DNA of 64,000 nucleotides, taken from NCBI RefSeq assembly GCF_901000735.1, contig NC_081541.1:5201021-5265020 (forward strand), read 5' to 3'. The position numbers and the translations under genes were made by a program. How positions within the stretch are numbered: the first letter of the stretch is position 1; each line of letters begins with the position of its first letter. Positions 11,986-23,557 of this stretch are shown in pieces. Below the pieces are notes generated by a model. It worked only from the letters and a program-made list of their open reading frames with translations. It made no database searches and was not told the DNA's origin. Source of the DNA: Corylus avellana. Lineage: Eukaryota > Streptophyta > Magnoliopsida > Fagales > Betulaceae.

Positions 11986-13151
11986 ATCAACCGTCACCTT
12001 ATTTCTTTTTTATTACTTTAAGTAATATGCTTATATGACACAAATGTATACACGTACGGTAATGTTTTATTGGTCTTATGTAACTTTTTGCACAAGTAAC
12101 AAAATTTTTATTATTATTTTTTTTACCGTAAATAAACGGATCGGAACCATAAGAGCTATTGGGTGGGGGTGTCGATCTATGCCCCTCATTTCATCTAAAG
12201 GGTCATCATTGATTCATTTTGATAAAAGCTAAAAACCACGTAGACCAAATTTATAACTTTTGAAAACTCAAAAGAGCCTTTCTAAAAAAATGATAAACAA
12301 ATTTATATTTAACCCTAAAATTATATAAAACGTTTATCACATGTTTTAATAGGAAAATATTTACGTAAAGAATATGCTCAAAATAAGATGGGGATTAATG
12401 TCTTTGGAAGGATCGATCGAATTTGGAAGAAGATAGTTAAGAGCATCTTTGGAAGGATCATGATCAGACGTGGATGCATGCCAATCGTGTATATGTAATT
12501 AATCTTCGTGTTATGCATTTAAATTCGTTTATCCAAGGTTTAATTCAATTCAATTCTCTTCCTTTTTTAAGTGCAAATTATAATTAATAGTTTTTTAACT
12601 CATTTCTCGGGAAGATACAGCTTTCTTTTTTTCTTTTTTTTTTAATATATATATATATATATCCTTATGGATTCAAATGCCATCTTTATGGATAGAAATT
12701 AATGATAAAACATACATTCTTTGATTACTACCATCTCAAAATTCTCTACCATATATCAATTAATAAGTAATAACTACGAAAACATACATATCTCTTATCT
12801 TTCTACTTTGATCCTATCCAAATTCAAAATTCTTAAATTGAATGACACGCATATAAAATATAAAATAAAAAATAAATAAAAAAGTAGGTAAAAATATATA
12901 AAGTAAATTAAACATTTATGTTAAAATGGAGGGAATATGTCACATAAATTTTTATGATATGACACTAATATTGGCATGCCATGAATTGCTTTTATATATA
13001 TATAAACAAAAAAAAAAAAAAAAAGAATGAAAAAACCTATATAATCTAATGTTTTGGTGCTTATTTGATTTGGTGCAATAATCTTATGTGGCAGATTTCT
13101 ATTGGTAGGCACAAAGGGGCTGATTTACACCAATTCCTTATAGAAGTTATC

Positions 13152-13197
<46 letters not shown>

Positions 13198-13790
13198 CGT
13201 GCAGTTTCTCTAATATACAATTTTTGGCACAATAGTATTCCTATTATCTAAGTTGTGGGATTAAGTTCTAATCCTAATGATGTTTAAAAATCAAATTAAA
13301 TTAATTATCTTTGCAAAAATTACGGTAAACTAAAGTTACAAGGCCATCTCCATCGATCTCATCATCAGTCTAAAAGGAAATGTAATTAGGATTTGATTCC
13401 AATATATCTAGGATCCTCAAATTTAAAGAATTTCGAGGAGATAGCTTCATCCCATTCTCAAGGAACCAGACATTTTATATCGATACCCAACATTTTCATT
13501 TTTTGTCATGTTCATAGGACATATTGAGCTTATTTAAGACCTCTTTAATCTCATATAAACCTCCAAAATAAATTATGTTTTAGCATTTAATGAGGAAGCT
13601 ACTCTCAAGAAATTGAAACAGGATCCTCTTCTATCCAAAATGAACTCAAGAATATCGAGTTAATGGCCAAGATCACCATCTTGAGGCCATAAATAAGACA
13701 TTTGTCCTATTAACAATATATATATATATATATATATTTTATTAATGGAACAAATGTTGGCCATTAACTGAATATTCTCCAATCCAAAAT
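11986..13790. other. Intergenic, AT-rich with microsatellites
   Basis: Contains TA repeats near 12644-12661, 13155-13194 and 13718-13737. No gene recognised. Confidence 0.5.
13155..13194. repeat. (AT)n microsatellite
   Basis: Uninterrupted AT run of about 40 bp. Confidence 0.95.
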
Positions 13791-13799
13791 GAATTAGAG

Positions 13800-14170
13800 A
13801 AAATTGTAACAGGTATGGTGAGCTGGATTATAAGTTGGGCTGACAGTTGTTAGTCAATTGGGGCTGGAGTTGTTAGTCAGTTGGGCTGGAAAGTTGTTAG
13901 TAAGTTGGGCTTACCAAATTGTATATAAACCAAAAGTCAGTAGAAGTCCATTATCAATATCTTGTATTGTAGAACTTGTAGTTGTAGTTCTTAATAGTTA
14001 GTTGTATTGTGGGATATAGTTCTTGATAGTTTAGCCTTAGCCTTAGTCTTGTAATAGGAGTCCGATCAAACTCTAACCAATCCATTATTCTACAAATCAT
14101 TCAATCATCCATTTTTAATCCATACAGAAAATTTCCAAATCAATAACTGTTACAAGTGGTATCAAAGAAA
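13800..14170 (+). mobile_element. Copia-type LTR remnant with primer-binding site
   Basis: The block ends GTTACA, two bases before TGGTATCAAAG at 14157-14167. That is a slightly degenerate primer-binding site complementary to initiator methionyl tRNA (consensus TGGTATCAGAG). The sequence before it has LTR-like features: imperfect direct repeats around TTGTTAGTCAGTTGGGCTGG and a possible TATA motif (TGTATATAAAC near 13920). No gag or pol frame follows, and the 5' edge is uncertain. I read it as a decayed LTR and start of an internal region. Confidence 0.5.
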
Positions 14171-14691
14171 TTTAAAAAGCTATGTTTTCACTTTTCATAT
14201 CAAATGCAAAAATATGGCTTATTTTAGACGCTTAGATGAGATGAACGATTATGATTTATGATCGAATTTGAGAATCTCAAATGGAATTATAAGGGATCTC
14301 AATTCTAATCTTTTAACGAAAATTTAGCTAAACATTTACTCAACTTAAGGAAGGATTACCCCTTCTAATCAAGAACAAGATCAAGATCAAGAGGTTGGCA
14401 CAACCACTAAAGGGCAAATAAAAAGTATGCAACCAAAAAAGTGTGAAGCAAAGGAGACGGAGGAATTAATTTCATGCATGCCATTGATTCTTCCTTATAA
14501 TTTTGATGACAAACACACCTCGAAATATATAATATAAAAGACCACGAACACATTCCTTAAACAAATGTAAAACAAAATTCAGTAAAAATTGTCGAAGTAG
14601 CTACATATCAAAAAACAAAAACTGGGTTCCGTACTTGGTACGAGATGAACTCAAATTCTACAATAACCCTACTTAATTAAGCTGTTTATAA

Positions 14692-16329
14692 TTAAACCCT
14701 GTTGATTTGATCTTCACCTTGATCTTGATCTTGATGATGATCATCACCCTCTTCTTCATCAACATGCTCCCTTGACGTCTCCTCCAGCGATTTCCCCTTC
14801 GTCTCCGGCACCAAAAACGTGAAGAATAGCCCCACCACACTAATCACAGCTAGCACAAGGAGAGAATTTCTCATGCCAATTCCGGGAGGGTACCCGGAGT
14901 CAGTCTTCGACTTGTCTTGGCTTTGCGATGCATACAAGAACCCAAATGCTCCCACTATTGCACCGGCTTTTCCCGAAGCGGCTGAGATGCCATGGCAAGT
15001 CGATCGAAGCCGTGCCGGGAAGATCTCCGCCGGCACGATGAATGTCGTGCAATTAGGCCCGAAATTCGCGAAAAAGAAGGTTAGCGCATACATGGCAACA
15101 AACCCAACGTGGTGCCCTTTTTCCGTCCAGTGGTGGTAAGGAATTGCAAGGGCGAACATGAAAACTGACATGAACAAAAACCCAATCATCTGAATCGCAA
15201 ACCTTCCGATGTAATCGATGAGAAGGACGGTGACCCAGTAGCCGGGAACTGTGCCGCAGAGAGCAATTAGCGTTTGAGCCCTTGCAATCTTGTAAAGCTC
15301 TTCGAGGGCGCTCATTGATTTTGCGGCAGGGATCCATCCAACGGCGCTGAATATGTCCTTTTGGAACAAATTCTGGCTGTAATAAGCAATGTCAAGCAGG
15401 AACCAAGTGGTTGTCGTTCCCAATAAGTGCAGCCCATGACGGCGGGCAAATTCTCGAGTGAATAACCCGAATTGTATTTTAGAATTGCTCTTCTGATCAA
15501 CCACCGCCGTCTCATCTTTTCTCACCTCTTGAATTTCAATGTTCAAAATCTTTGACATGTCTTGGCAAGCTTTCTTTTCGTTCTTGTCAACGAGCGCAGT
15601 GTAACGAGGGGTCTCCGGCATCTTCATCCGCCAATAATAAGTCAAACCGGCCGGCAATGCTCCAAACATGAGAATGATCCGCCAAACATAGTCCGCCTGA
15701 CGGATGGTCGAAGCGGTTGGATTAACGGAGTAAGCCGGTGCAGGAAACAGAGCCCGAAAGATGGCGGAGACAACTATAGCCACCATGCCACCGCAAAGAA
15801 TTCCGAAGCCTTGCATGGCGAAAACCGCCGCAATAAAAGCGCCACGTGTCTTCTTATTGGAGTACTCCGCCATGATCGTTGCGGAGAGCGGGTAATCGCC
15901 GCCGATTCCGAAGCCGAGCCAAAACCTGAAAAAGCAGAGTGTAGTCATCACGGCGTTGGGCGAGCTCCCAAAGGAAAGGCCGGAGCCAATGGAGCAAATA
16001 ACCATAAGCATGAGCGTTACGCCGTAGACGCGCTTCCTTCCCATCTTGTCGCCAAGCCACCCGAAGAAGAGCTGCCCGGCTAGGGTCCCACAGAAGGCGA
16101 CCCCATTGACTGCGGCGGCAATATTGGGAGGCAGGGTACCCGGCTTCGACGAGCCTTCGACGTGGTAATATATGCGACCGAGGAGTTTGGTGACGAGGGA
16201 GATGCAGAAGAGATCGTAGGAATCGGTGAAGAACCCCATTCCGGCGATCACCACTGCCGTGAAGTGGTATACCTGCGTTTTTGCTCGGTCGAGCACGCGG
16301 AGAACCTCCAGTTGGTCTTTGTTGGCCAT
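14692..16329 (-). CDS. PHT1: Inorganic phosphate transporter, PHT1 family (545 aa)
   Basis: Single-exon gene for a proton-coupled phosphate symporter of the plasma membrane (MFS fold, 12 membrane spans). The start [10 protein letters not shown] matches the usual PHT1 N-terminus and gives 545 residues, close to the family norm of about 520-550. Visible landmarks: [10 protein letters not shown] in the first membrane segment, the MFS loop motif [11 protein letters not shown] (about 93-103), the PHT1 signature [14 protein letters not shown] (about 143-156), [10 protein letters not shown] before the central loop, [15 protein letters not shown], and [11 protein letters not shown] near the end. The frame is open 41 codons further upstream (to 16452), but that part is Ser/Thr-rich and not typical of the family, so I treat it as leader. 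The C-terminal tail after KGKSLEE is unusually rich in Asp, Glu, Gln and His. No P1BS phosphate-response site (GNATATNC) was seen in the immediate upstream few hundred bases. Confidence 0.95.
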   Translation of the reverse strand: MANKDQLEVLRVLDRAKTQVYHFTAVVIAGMGFFTDSYDLFCISLVTKLLGRIYYHVEGSSKPGTLPPNIAAAVNGVAFCGTLAGQLFFGWLGDKMGRKRVYGVTLMLMVICSIGSGLSFGSSPNAVMTTLCFFRFWLGFGIGGDYPLSATIMAEYSNKKTRGAFIAAVFAMQGFGILCGGMVAIVVSAIFRALFPAPAYSVNPTASTIRQADYVWRIILMFGALPAGLTYYWRMKMPETPRYTALVDKNEKKACQDMSKILNIEIQEVRKDETAVVDQKSNSKIQFGLFTREFARRHGLHLLGTTTTWFLLDIAYYSQNLFQKDIFSAVGWIPAAKSMSALEELYKIARAQTLIALCGTVPGYWVTVLLIDYIGRFAIQMIGFLFMSVFMFALAIPYHHWTEKGHHVGFVAMYALTFFFANFGPNCTTFIVPAEIFPARLRSTCHGISAASGKAGAIVGAFGFLYASQSQDKSKTDSGYPPGIGMRNSLLVLAVISVVGLFFTFLVPETKGKSLEETSREHVDEEEGDDHHQDQDQGEDQINRV

Positions 16330-16452
16330 GGCGGTTTGTTCGAATTTTTTGCTTCTTGAAACAGTTTCGTCTGATAACAACTTGTTGGAGAGAGAGACTG
16401 TTTTATAGGAGTTTTGAGTGGGAGTGGAATCCGAGTGGGACTCTTCTTCCAC

Positions 16453-16912
16453 CTGGATATTCTGTTGCGCTAATTTCTCTGATAGTACGAATAATTTAAT
16501 ATTCCCACAAGATGCAGCAGGAGATGCCGACTTCGGTTTTGCAGCTTTTCCTTATATTATTAGTATTCTATATGCTATTTTCTTTTTTTTATGTTTAAGA
16601 AAAATTTTAAAAAAATCACAAAACATACTCACATTAAAAGTCTTATATTTAAGATACACTAAAGGTTAATTTGTTTATTAAATTATAAACAAATCATTCT
16701 CTCTCCTCTCTCATTTACATGTCTCAACAATTTTCTCTTTTCTCTTATTAGTTGCAATGATAAAAATAATAATAATAATAATAATAATATTTAATTCATA
16801 TAGAAAAAATAAAGGAAATCTATTATGAAATGTTTTTTATACAGAATAAAAAATAGTTTTATTTCCCAAATTAAGGAAAAATAGTTGGGAAGCTGCTGCT
16901 AGTACTCTTATT
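16453..16912 (-). promoter_or_regulatory. Upstream region of the phosphate transporter
   Basis: AT-rich sequence upstream of PHT1, with an ATA/AAT triplet repeat near 16763-16790. No individual regulatory site was confidently identified. Confidence 0.3.
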
Positions 16913-17830
16913 GATTCGGCTTACGTACTGTTATTTTACCATGTATGTTGTAGTTTAAGCAACAGTCAAGATTGAATCTCTCAAAATCTTTCTTCATTTC
17001 CTCTCTTATTTTAAAAGCTTCTCAAAGTTAGGCCTGGGTATCGATCAAAACGGTTCGGTTTTGGCTCTTATCGGTTATTAACCGATAATTTTCAGTTAAA
17101 CAATTTATTAACCGGACCAATAAGAATTTTAACCGAAATTATCGGTTATAACGGTACACGGTTAAACGGTTCGGTTTAACCAGTTTAACCGTGGGCTTTA
17201 TATTGATTTATTTTGTTGAGCCAAAAATGACTTTTTTTTACTTTTGAGAGCCCAAATACTTTTTGTTGGGCTAAAATAACTTATTAAAAATGAGTTATTT
17301 TATGACCCAAATACTTTTTGTTGTGACCCAAATATTTGTTTTTTGGGCTAAAAATTGAAGCTTTTTTATATTGATCCACCACAACCTTTTTTTATATTAT
17401 AAAATACATTTTTCAAAGCAAATAGACTAATTAACATAATGAATGCTAATTAGACTAACAAAACTAGTTAATGAAAAATGCTTTCACTAAAGGCAAAGAA
17501 ATCTCATCCAATCACTAAGGTTACATAAGTATATATATAATCTCAAAACTACGTCGTTTTAGCATCCCTACTTAACGGTTTATATCGGTTAAACGGTTAA
17601 CGGATATGAAATTTCTAACCGAACCGATAAGCATACCGGTATAAAAAATTTAACCGATAAGGATATCGGTATATCGATTATGGTTCATATCGGTTCAGTC
17701 GAAACCGGTACACAGCCGGTAATCGATAACGGGTAACCGATTAATCTGCCCACCCATACTCAAAGTAAGTCAACTTTAAAATTTAATCTTAACCGTTGTT
17801 TACACTGTAGCATGCATGTAAGCCAGATCC
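16913..17830. mobile_element. MULE-type MITE, copy 2 (split by a hAT-like element)
   Basis: The outer parts (16913-17028 and 17767-17830) match copies 1 and 3 of the same MITE: GATTCGGCTTAC at one end, GTAAGCCAGATCC at the other, and the internal AAGATTGAATCTCTCAAAA and TTTAATCTTAACCGTTG stretches. Without the 730-bp insert and one 8-bp duplication it is about 180 bp. Flanking duplications are no longer clear, suggesting an older copy. Confidence 0.7.
17029..17758. mobile_element. Non-autonomous hAT-like element (730 bp) with 8-bp TSD
   Basis: Flanked by perfect 8-bp duplications CTCAAAGT (17021-17028 and 17759-17766), the length expected for hAT transposons. The ends are TAGGCCTGGGTA and, inverted, TATGGGTGGGCAG, imperfect but hAT-like. 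Both subterminal zones are dense in CGGTT/AACCG motifs, as in common plant hAT MITEs. No transposase frame is present. Confidence 0.8.
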
Positions 17831-18169
17831 TTTGCTTATGTCCACAAATTTTTGAAATATAAAAATATAGAGCTTCAATTTTATAATTAGTGCTTCAAAT
17901 TTAATTACAATATTATAAGAAAAATCGAGGGGAACACGTGTCATTTTGTGGTTACAGCCAACTTAAAACTCTCCAGTCACATGCATGTTGACACTCCATT
18001 AATATGTGAAGAGTAGTATTATTCTTTTTGAAAATCCTGCTATGGAGTTTTCTTCCAATCTTCCAATCTCTACCATTTATTTTTTCACATGAGATCTCTA
18101 GTTTATTTTTTATTTTTTATTTTTAACTGAAAGCATCCCTAGGTTCTAATGCGATTTCAATTGATATTT

Positions 18170-18580
18170 GGAATTTGAATTTTGACAATTAGATGTTTAG
18201 ATTTTTCTCTTAATTTCAAAAAGGTCCCTCCATTTACTTACTATCCAATTAATTAACAGTATGACTTGTCATACATACCAAACAATTAAACCATGCGACT
18301 TTATGAGTGTAAGAGAATATGAGCCAAATATGTATGACCTGTGACACGTGTTACATAGAGTAGGCACATGATGTGTCAAATGAAAGCCACATGTCATTAA
18401 TTGATTGATTTTACGTAGCATACCGTTAATTAATTAGATAGTAAGTTGATGAAGTGGCTTGTTTGAAACCAAAGAAAACCATGACGACCTATTTGTCAAA
18501 ATTGAAAAAACCTAATGACTAAATTGAAATCCCACAAAAACTTTAAGAACTAAATTTGATTTTAATTTTTTCCTAGTTAA
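18170..18580. repeat. MITE-like inverted repeat
   Basis: Arms of about 33 bp at 18233-18265 and 18419-18451 are inverted copies with about three mismatches (shared core TTAATTAATT...GATAGTAAGT). Outer edges and duplications could not be fixed. Confidence 0.45.
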
Positions 18581-18606
18581 AATTGTGAAAGTGACATTTT
18601 ACCATT

Positions 18607-19106
18607 TTAGGGAAAATTGACATATGGGTGTCCCTTTACTGCCAACCAAAGATCACGGGGAGCCGATGTGGTACTTTGAAAATTCTTAAGAGCCAAAGAC
18701 TTTGGAATGTTGACGAGGCTTTTAAGATGCCAAGAATGGTACTTCTTCAAGAGAAGTTGGTGGGTTCGGAGCTTCAAAAATGCATGCAAGTGTATGCAGA
18801 AGGTGAGCTTCGAGAGTGAATTCTATGGTGTAAGGATCGAACGAAAGAGCTTCGTCCTGTTTGCCAAGAAAGCCATGATAATTACATCTTATTTTCTCTG
18901 GCCTTGTTTGATCCAAATTTGCTTGAAAACCCAATGGGGTTTATTGCGGCAGAAAATCTTGAAGTCAAAGAACGATGATGACTTAAACTCCTGCAGAGGG
19001 AGGCTTCGGAGCTTTTATCATCAGACGAAGTTCAACTGCATGCGTTTATGGAGTTTCCAGTCACTGAGGTACTTAAATAATTGCACTTTTAAGATTCCAA
19101 TGAATT
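18607..19106 (+). pseudogene. Decayed coding remnant, unidentified
   Basis: One frame reads as plausible protein over about 370 bases with a single internal TGA (18817-18819), then meets a TGATGA pair near 18978-18983, and continues with LKLLQREASELLSSDEV. Segments such as ELQKCMQVYAEGE and KDRTKELRPVCQES look like real protein, and the base composition is higher in GC than the surroundings. I do not recognise the family. It may be an exon fragment captured by a repeat or the remains of a dead gene. Confidence 0.35.
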
Positions 19107-19629
19107 AATTACCATAAATAATATCTGCCTAACAAACCCTTTTGAAAGCTTTCTTTTTTCCTTCTGGGTTTTTTTGGCTGTGTTTAGGTTGGGGTGACAA
19201 TGGTGTGCGATTTTATTATGATTTTTGGAGCAAATCTAGAGATTTTACAATGTGTACATGATTATCCCAAGAAAACTAGTTTTTTTTTTTTACTATTCCT
19301 AATTTTTACTCGAGACGATTATAGGCTAGTATATGCTATATATAATAGAGAAAGTGGGAAGGCACAGCCAACGACCATTAACCGTCTGTATTGATGTAAC
19401 AGCAATAATAGAATACAACCAGCAAGTAGCGAAAGGATAGCCATCACAACAAATCAACAATGGATGAAATTTGGAGGAACAGGACATAGTCATCCCCTGG
19501 TTTTCACCTTTGAACAGGGCAAGCAATTTTATTAATTAATTCATAAAATAAGAAAGTAGGAGAAAGTCGTCTTCAAATTGGTAGACATAAACACAGCTTC
19601 AAACTCCATCCTAAAACCATGCTGTCGGA

Positions 19630-22600
19630 TCATTTTCTCATCAACTTCTCCTTCATCCTCTCAACTGCAGCCTTCAGAGTCCCCTCATCCTTGCAGAAAG
19701 TAAACCGCACCAGATTCTTTCCATCTTCAGGGTTCAAGTAAAATACACTGGTTGGGATTGCTACAACCCCAACTTCCTTGATCAGGTACTCGCAAAAAGC
19801 AACATCATTTTCCAGCCCAAAAGGGGTATGATCTACAACCACAAAGTAGGTCCCGCTCGATGGAAATACCTTGAAACCAGCAGCCTTCAATCCCTCCACT
19901 AAAATTGTCTTCTTTGCCAAGTAATCTCTCTTTAGCTCCACATAGTAAGAGTCTGGGGCTCTTAGTGCTACTGATGCTGCCCACTGCATTGGAGTGCAGG
20001 TAGCAAATGTGAGGAAAGAATGTGCCTGCCGCACTCCCCATGTCAAATGGGGAGGAGCTATTGCCCACCCAATTTTCCATCCTGTTAAGGAGAATGTCTT
20101 CCCCAAGGAATTCATAGTAACTGTGCGCTCATACATTCCAGGAAGAGATGCCATGGAAATGTGATCCATTTCAAACGTCAGCTTATCGTAAACCTCATCG
20201 GTAAAAACCAACACATCATTCTCAATGCAGAGGGATGCAATCGTATTGAGTTCCTCTCTGGTGAACATCTTTCCTGTTGGGTTGTGTGGAGTATTTATAA
20301 GAATTGCACGCGTATTCTTTGAGATAGCGGACTTGAGCTCATTGATGGGGACAGCAAAATCTGGAGGGCGCAATGTTATACATTTAACATTGGCACCAGC
20401 CATGGAGAGTGTGGCTTCATATGAATCATAAAAGGGAGCAAAGAGGATCACCTCATCTCCAGGATTTATCAACCCTAAGATAGTAGCAGCAATCGCTTCT
20501 GTGCACCCAGAGGTAACAGTGACTTCCTTCTCAGGATCTACCACAAGCCCAGCATCTTTCTTGAACCGTTCGACAATTGCATTGTTCAAGTCTGGAACTC
20601 CATATCCACGAGCATATTGATTTTTCCCATCCCTAATGGCTTGGATTGCCGCTTCCTTTACAAACTCAGGACCATCAAAGTTGGGAAAGCCTTGGCCGAG
20701 GTTTATCGCTCCATGCTTGATGGCGAGACTACTCATTTGTGTGAAAATTGTAGTTTTGAACTTCTCCAAGCGCTTTGCAACCTAACAAACAAATGCCAAT
20801 TCACTAGATGCAAGGAATAGTAGAAACGATACAAATAATGACACACCATTCATTTTTTAGAGAGAAGAGAAAACTGCACAGAAGTTTTCGCCATCAACAA
20901 GGCAACTAACCCATGTTTAAAGAAAGAAAAGGAAAATCACAACAAAGCCAAGCCAACAATGGGTCAGGCTATTTGACTTTCAATAGGATAAACAAAGTTC
21001 AAACCCAAAATTGATATGTGCTTCTATGGTTGCATGCACATGTAATATTTACGAGTATGCATTTATATATGCGTTGGTGTCACTTTTTCTTTTTCTTTTT
21101 TTCCTTCTAAGCATGCGTTGGTATTCCTACATATATAAAAATCTATGCATGTGTAATGTGCGCACACATGTAGCTGAATCAGAAATGAACATTTGATGAA
21201 GCACACTATACTATGATCTGGACTGGAGATGTCATAATCACTATGTGATATCATCCGAGTCAAATCGCTCTGCTGGGAGAGGGGATGAGGGTAGGGGAGA
21301 TAGGGCTAGCATCTATCAACTCCAGACCTCTAATTTGGAACCACAGATGTCAAAAGATTCTGGACGTAATACAGTGAGAGTGAAAAAAAAAATTCTATGA
21401 TGAGAAACTTAAGCCCTCACAGAATATGAAAAGCTTAAAAAAGATGGAAAGGTTTTTACAATTGGAAAAGAAGACACAAGCCACCATATTGTTGCAGAAG
21501 AGAATACTTCCGCATAACCCAAAACAGATATCGTTTCAGAAATTGCAGAAATTCCATTCCTTTGATCTGTTGCTGTTAATCGCATTCACCTCATTTGACT
21601 ATCCAAGCACTGAATTCCCTAAGAAAGTGGGAATAGATCTTGGATCATTTTGGAAATTTAGAATTATTCACAATGTGATGTATTTCAGCTTCAGCGGGAT
21701 TAAATTAATCTCAAAGTATAGCTAACAATTAAGTCACATTCATAATTTGTAGTCAACTAATTACCGTTTGAAATTACCAGGAATGTCCATGCAGCACTTT
21801 ATTTTTTAAACTTTTTCCTTTCCAAAAACTTAACCTTGATTTGGTATTAAACTAAAAGTTGCATACTAGTGAACAGAGCCTCATTCCCCTAATGTGGTGA
21901 GTAGATAGTGGCCCAATCTTTATATCCTCCATATCAAAGGCACACCTGGCTAATAAATCGTCAACTTGTTGCCTTTGAAATATGAAGAAAATCATAAACA
22001 TTTAGATGTCTGCTATCAAAAACCTTGACAAGCTCAATAAAACTATCCATGATAGGTATAAGAAAAAGAAACAATCATCAAGAAAAGGGGTTGTCTCCCT
22101 GCCGAAGGTTCACAACCAAGTAAAACTCTGAGATGCAAACTCCTGCAGTAGCCAACCATCAGACTATTGAGGAAACCATATAATAAAGTTCTCTTAGAAG
22201 AGACTGCATCCCTTTTACTCAAAGATGGATGACCCATCAAAGGCGTACCCATAACATGGACCGATTGCCTATAACAAAACACATGCACTAGCACGCTCTT
22301 GGATATAAGCAGAGGAAGTTGACAGCATGGATAATTAACATTGTTCTAACTCGCGCATTGGTTGTCTCAATAAAAAGAAGTTTCTTCAAAATAGTTATTT
22401 CCCAATATATATATATATATAACTTTCCCTCCACTTGTGTTTTTAAACTGTCCCCACATTGGAAAGAAAAGAGAAATTTTGGTGCCTTCTAAGTGAATTA
22501 TGTTTCACAAGGATTAAATTGGCTTACAAAAGTAGACACATGACATTGGTGTTTCGAACGCACACTCTGCCGAGTTGGGCCGCATCACAAAGTCACATTG

Positions 22601-23522
22601 GCGCTTTAGGCGCACTTTGCACTGTGCACCCTCACTTGAACGAACATTACTTTGATTCAAGTTTTTGCACACAAATAACTGCTTTTTTTAACAGTCATAT
22701 ATCAACGGTTATTTTAACAATCATATTTTCGCTCCTATATAAATCAATCAGTTCTATTAATTCATACTCAACTTTTCTCTTCTTTCTCTTTGGCTGTTAT
22801 TGTTATGATGCTTCAGCGTATACCATGAGGGGTCAACGCAGTTTAATTTCTAGTAATTTACACCAAAACTCAATCTAGTCACCCTGAAAACACAACCTTC
22901 GAATATCCCCAACCAAAATAATAGCAATCAATAAAGTGAACAATAATCCAAGATACAACTAGACTCCAAAAATTCTTAATTTAATTCAAACCGGCTAAAA
23001 TTTCAGATACTGTTTTTTTTTTTTGAATACAAATTTCCGATACTATGAAGGGGCGGGGGGGTTGGAAAGCACCTTAAACCAAATAAAACAAAGGGCAACC
23101 ATTTTCGAATCAAGTCACACCCATTTTAAACCGAATTCAAACACAAAGAGACACATGCAACAAGCAAAAAAAGAAATTATAGTTATAAAGGAAATTATAC
23201 GAAATGGCAAAGAGGAGGAAAACCCATTTCATCTAAAATCAGACCCACAAAATCAAACACAAAATATAGAAGAAATCAAATTGGGTAATACCTGCAAAGG
23301 CTGAGGGGTCTTCTGGGTCGATCCGTTATGAGTCGAAACGGCATCTTTCTCTGTCGAAACGGCAGACATGGTGGCCACAAAAGATGGGTAACCACTGCTC
23401 CCCCTTTCTCTTCCTCTCCGAACACTATCGACGTGGAGACTACGCAAATGCTTTGAAAAGTAGAGCACTGTGGATTGCCTGAACCGAATTCCAGGGCATG
23501 TCCAGGTGCATTGGACCTGCAT
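19630..23522 (-). CDS. PLP-dependent aminotransferase, class I/II (two exons, 460 aa)
   Basis: Exon 1 is 23292-23522 and exon 2 is 19630-20781, separated by a 2.5-kb GT-AG intron. The junction joins ...TPQPLQ to VAKRLEKFKTTIF in phase 0, giving 460 residues from the first ATG. Family landmarks: GAINLGQGFPNFDGP, NPTG (Asn about 244), TDEVYD (Asp about 272, Tyr about 275), the PLP lysine in SLGKTFSLTGWK (about 305) and the carboxylate-binding Arg in LVRFTFCK (about 436). It belongs to the kynurenine/glutamine/methionine-type aminotransferases and is closest in my memory to Arabidopsis At1g77670; the substrate cannot be fixed from sequence. Residues 1-51 are rich in Arg and Ser with few acids and could be an organelle transit peptide. 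An internal ATG (MSAVSTEKD, 23369) would give a 409-residue cytosolic form. Confidence 0.92.
20782..23291 (-). other. Large intron 1 of the aminotransferase gene
   Basis: Bounded by GTATTACC (donor, minus strand) and TTTGTTAG (acceptor). AT-rich, with a TA repeat near 22408-22420. Open frames inside it have no recognisable protein content. Confidence 0.75.
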
Positions 23523-23544
23523 GGCAGATACAGTCGGATCTTCT

Positions 23545-23557
23545 TTAGGGTTTTATA
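23545..23557 (-). promoter_or_regulatory. TATA box fused to a telo-box, aminotransferase promoter
   Basis: On the minus strand the sequence is TATAAAACCCTAA: a TATA box (23551-23557) running into a telo-box AAACCCTAA (23545-23553). Telo-boxes are common near start sites of plant housekeeping genes. From its first base the box lies 35 nt before the ATG at 23522, so transcripts starting at the usual distance would have almost no leader before that ATG. Confidence 0.6.

Noticed and set aside
15562..16083. 173-codon open frame on the plus strand
   Set aside because: Lies antisense within the PHT1 coding region and has no recognisable protein features.
16330..16452. 41-codon N-terminal extension of the phosphate transporter
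   Set aside because: In frame, but the family starts at the later Met ([10 protein letters not shown]). The extra part is probably leader sequence.
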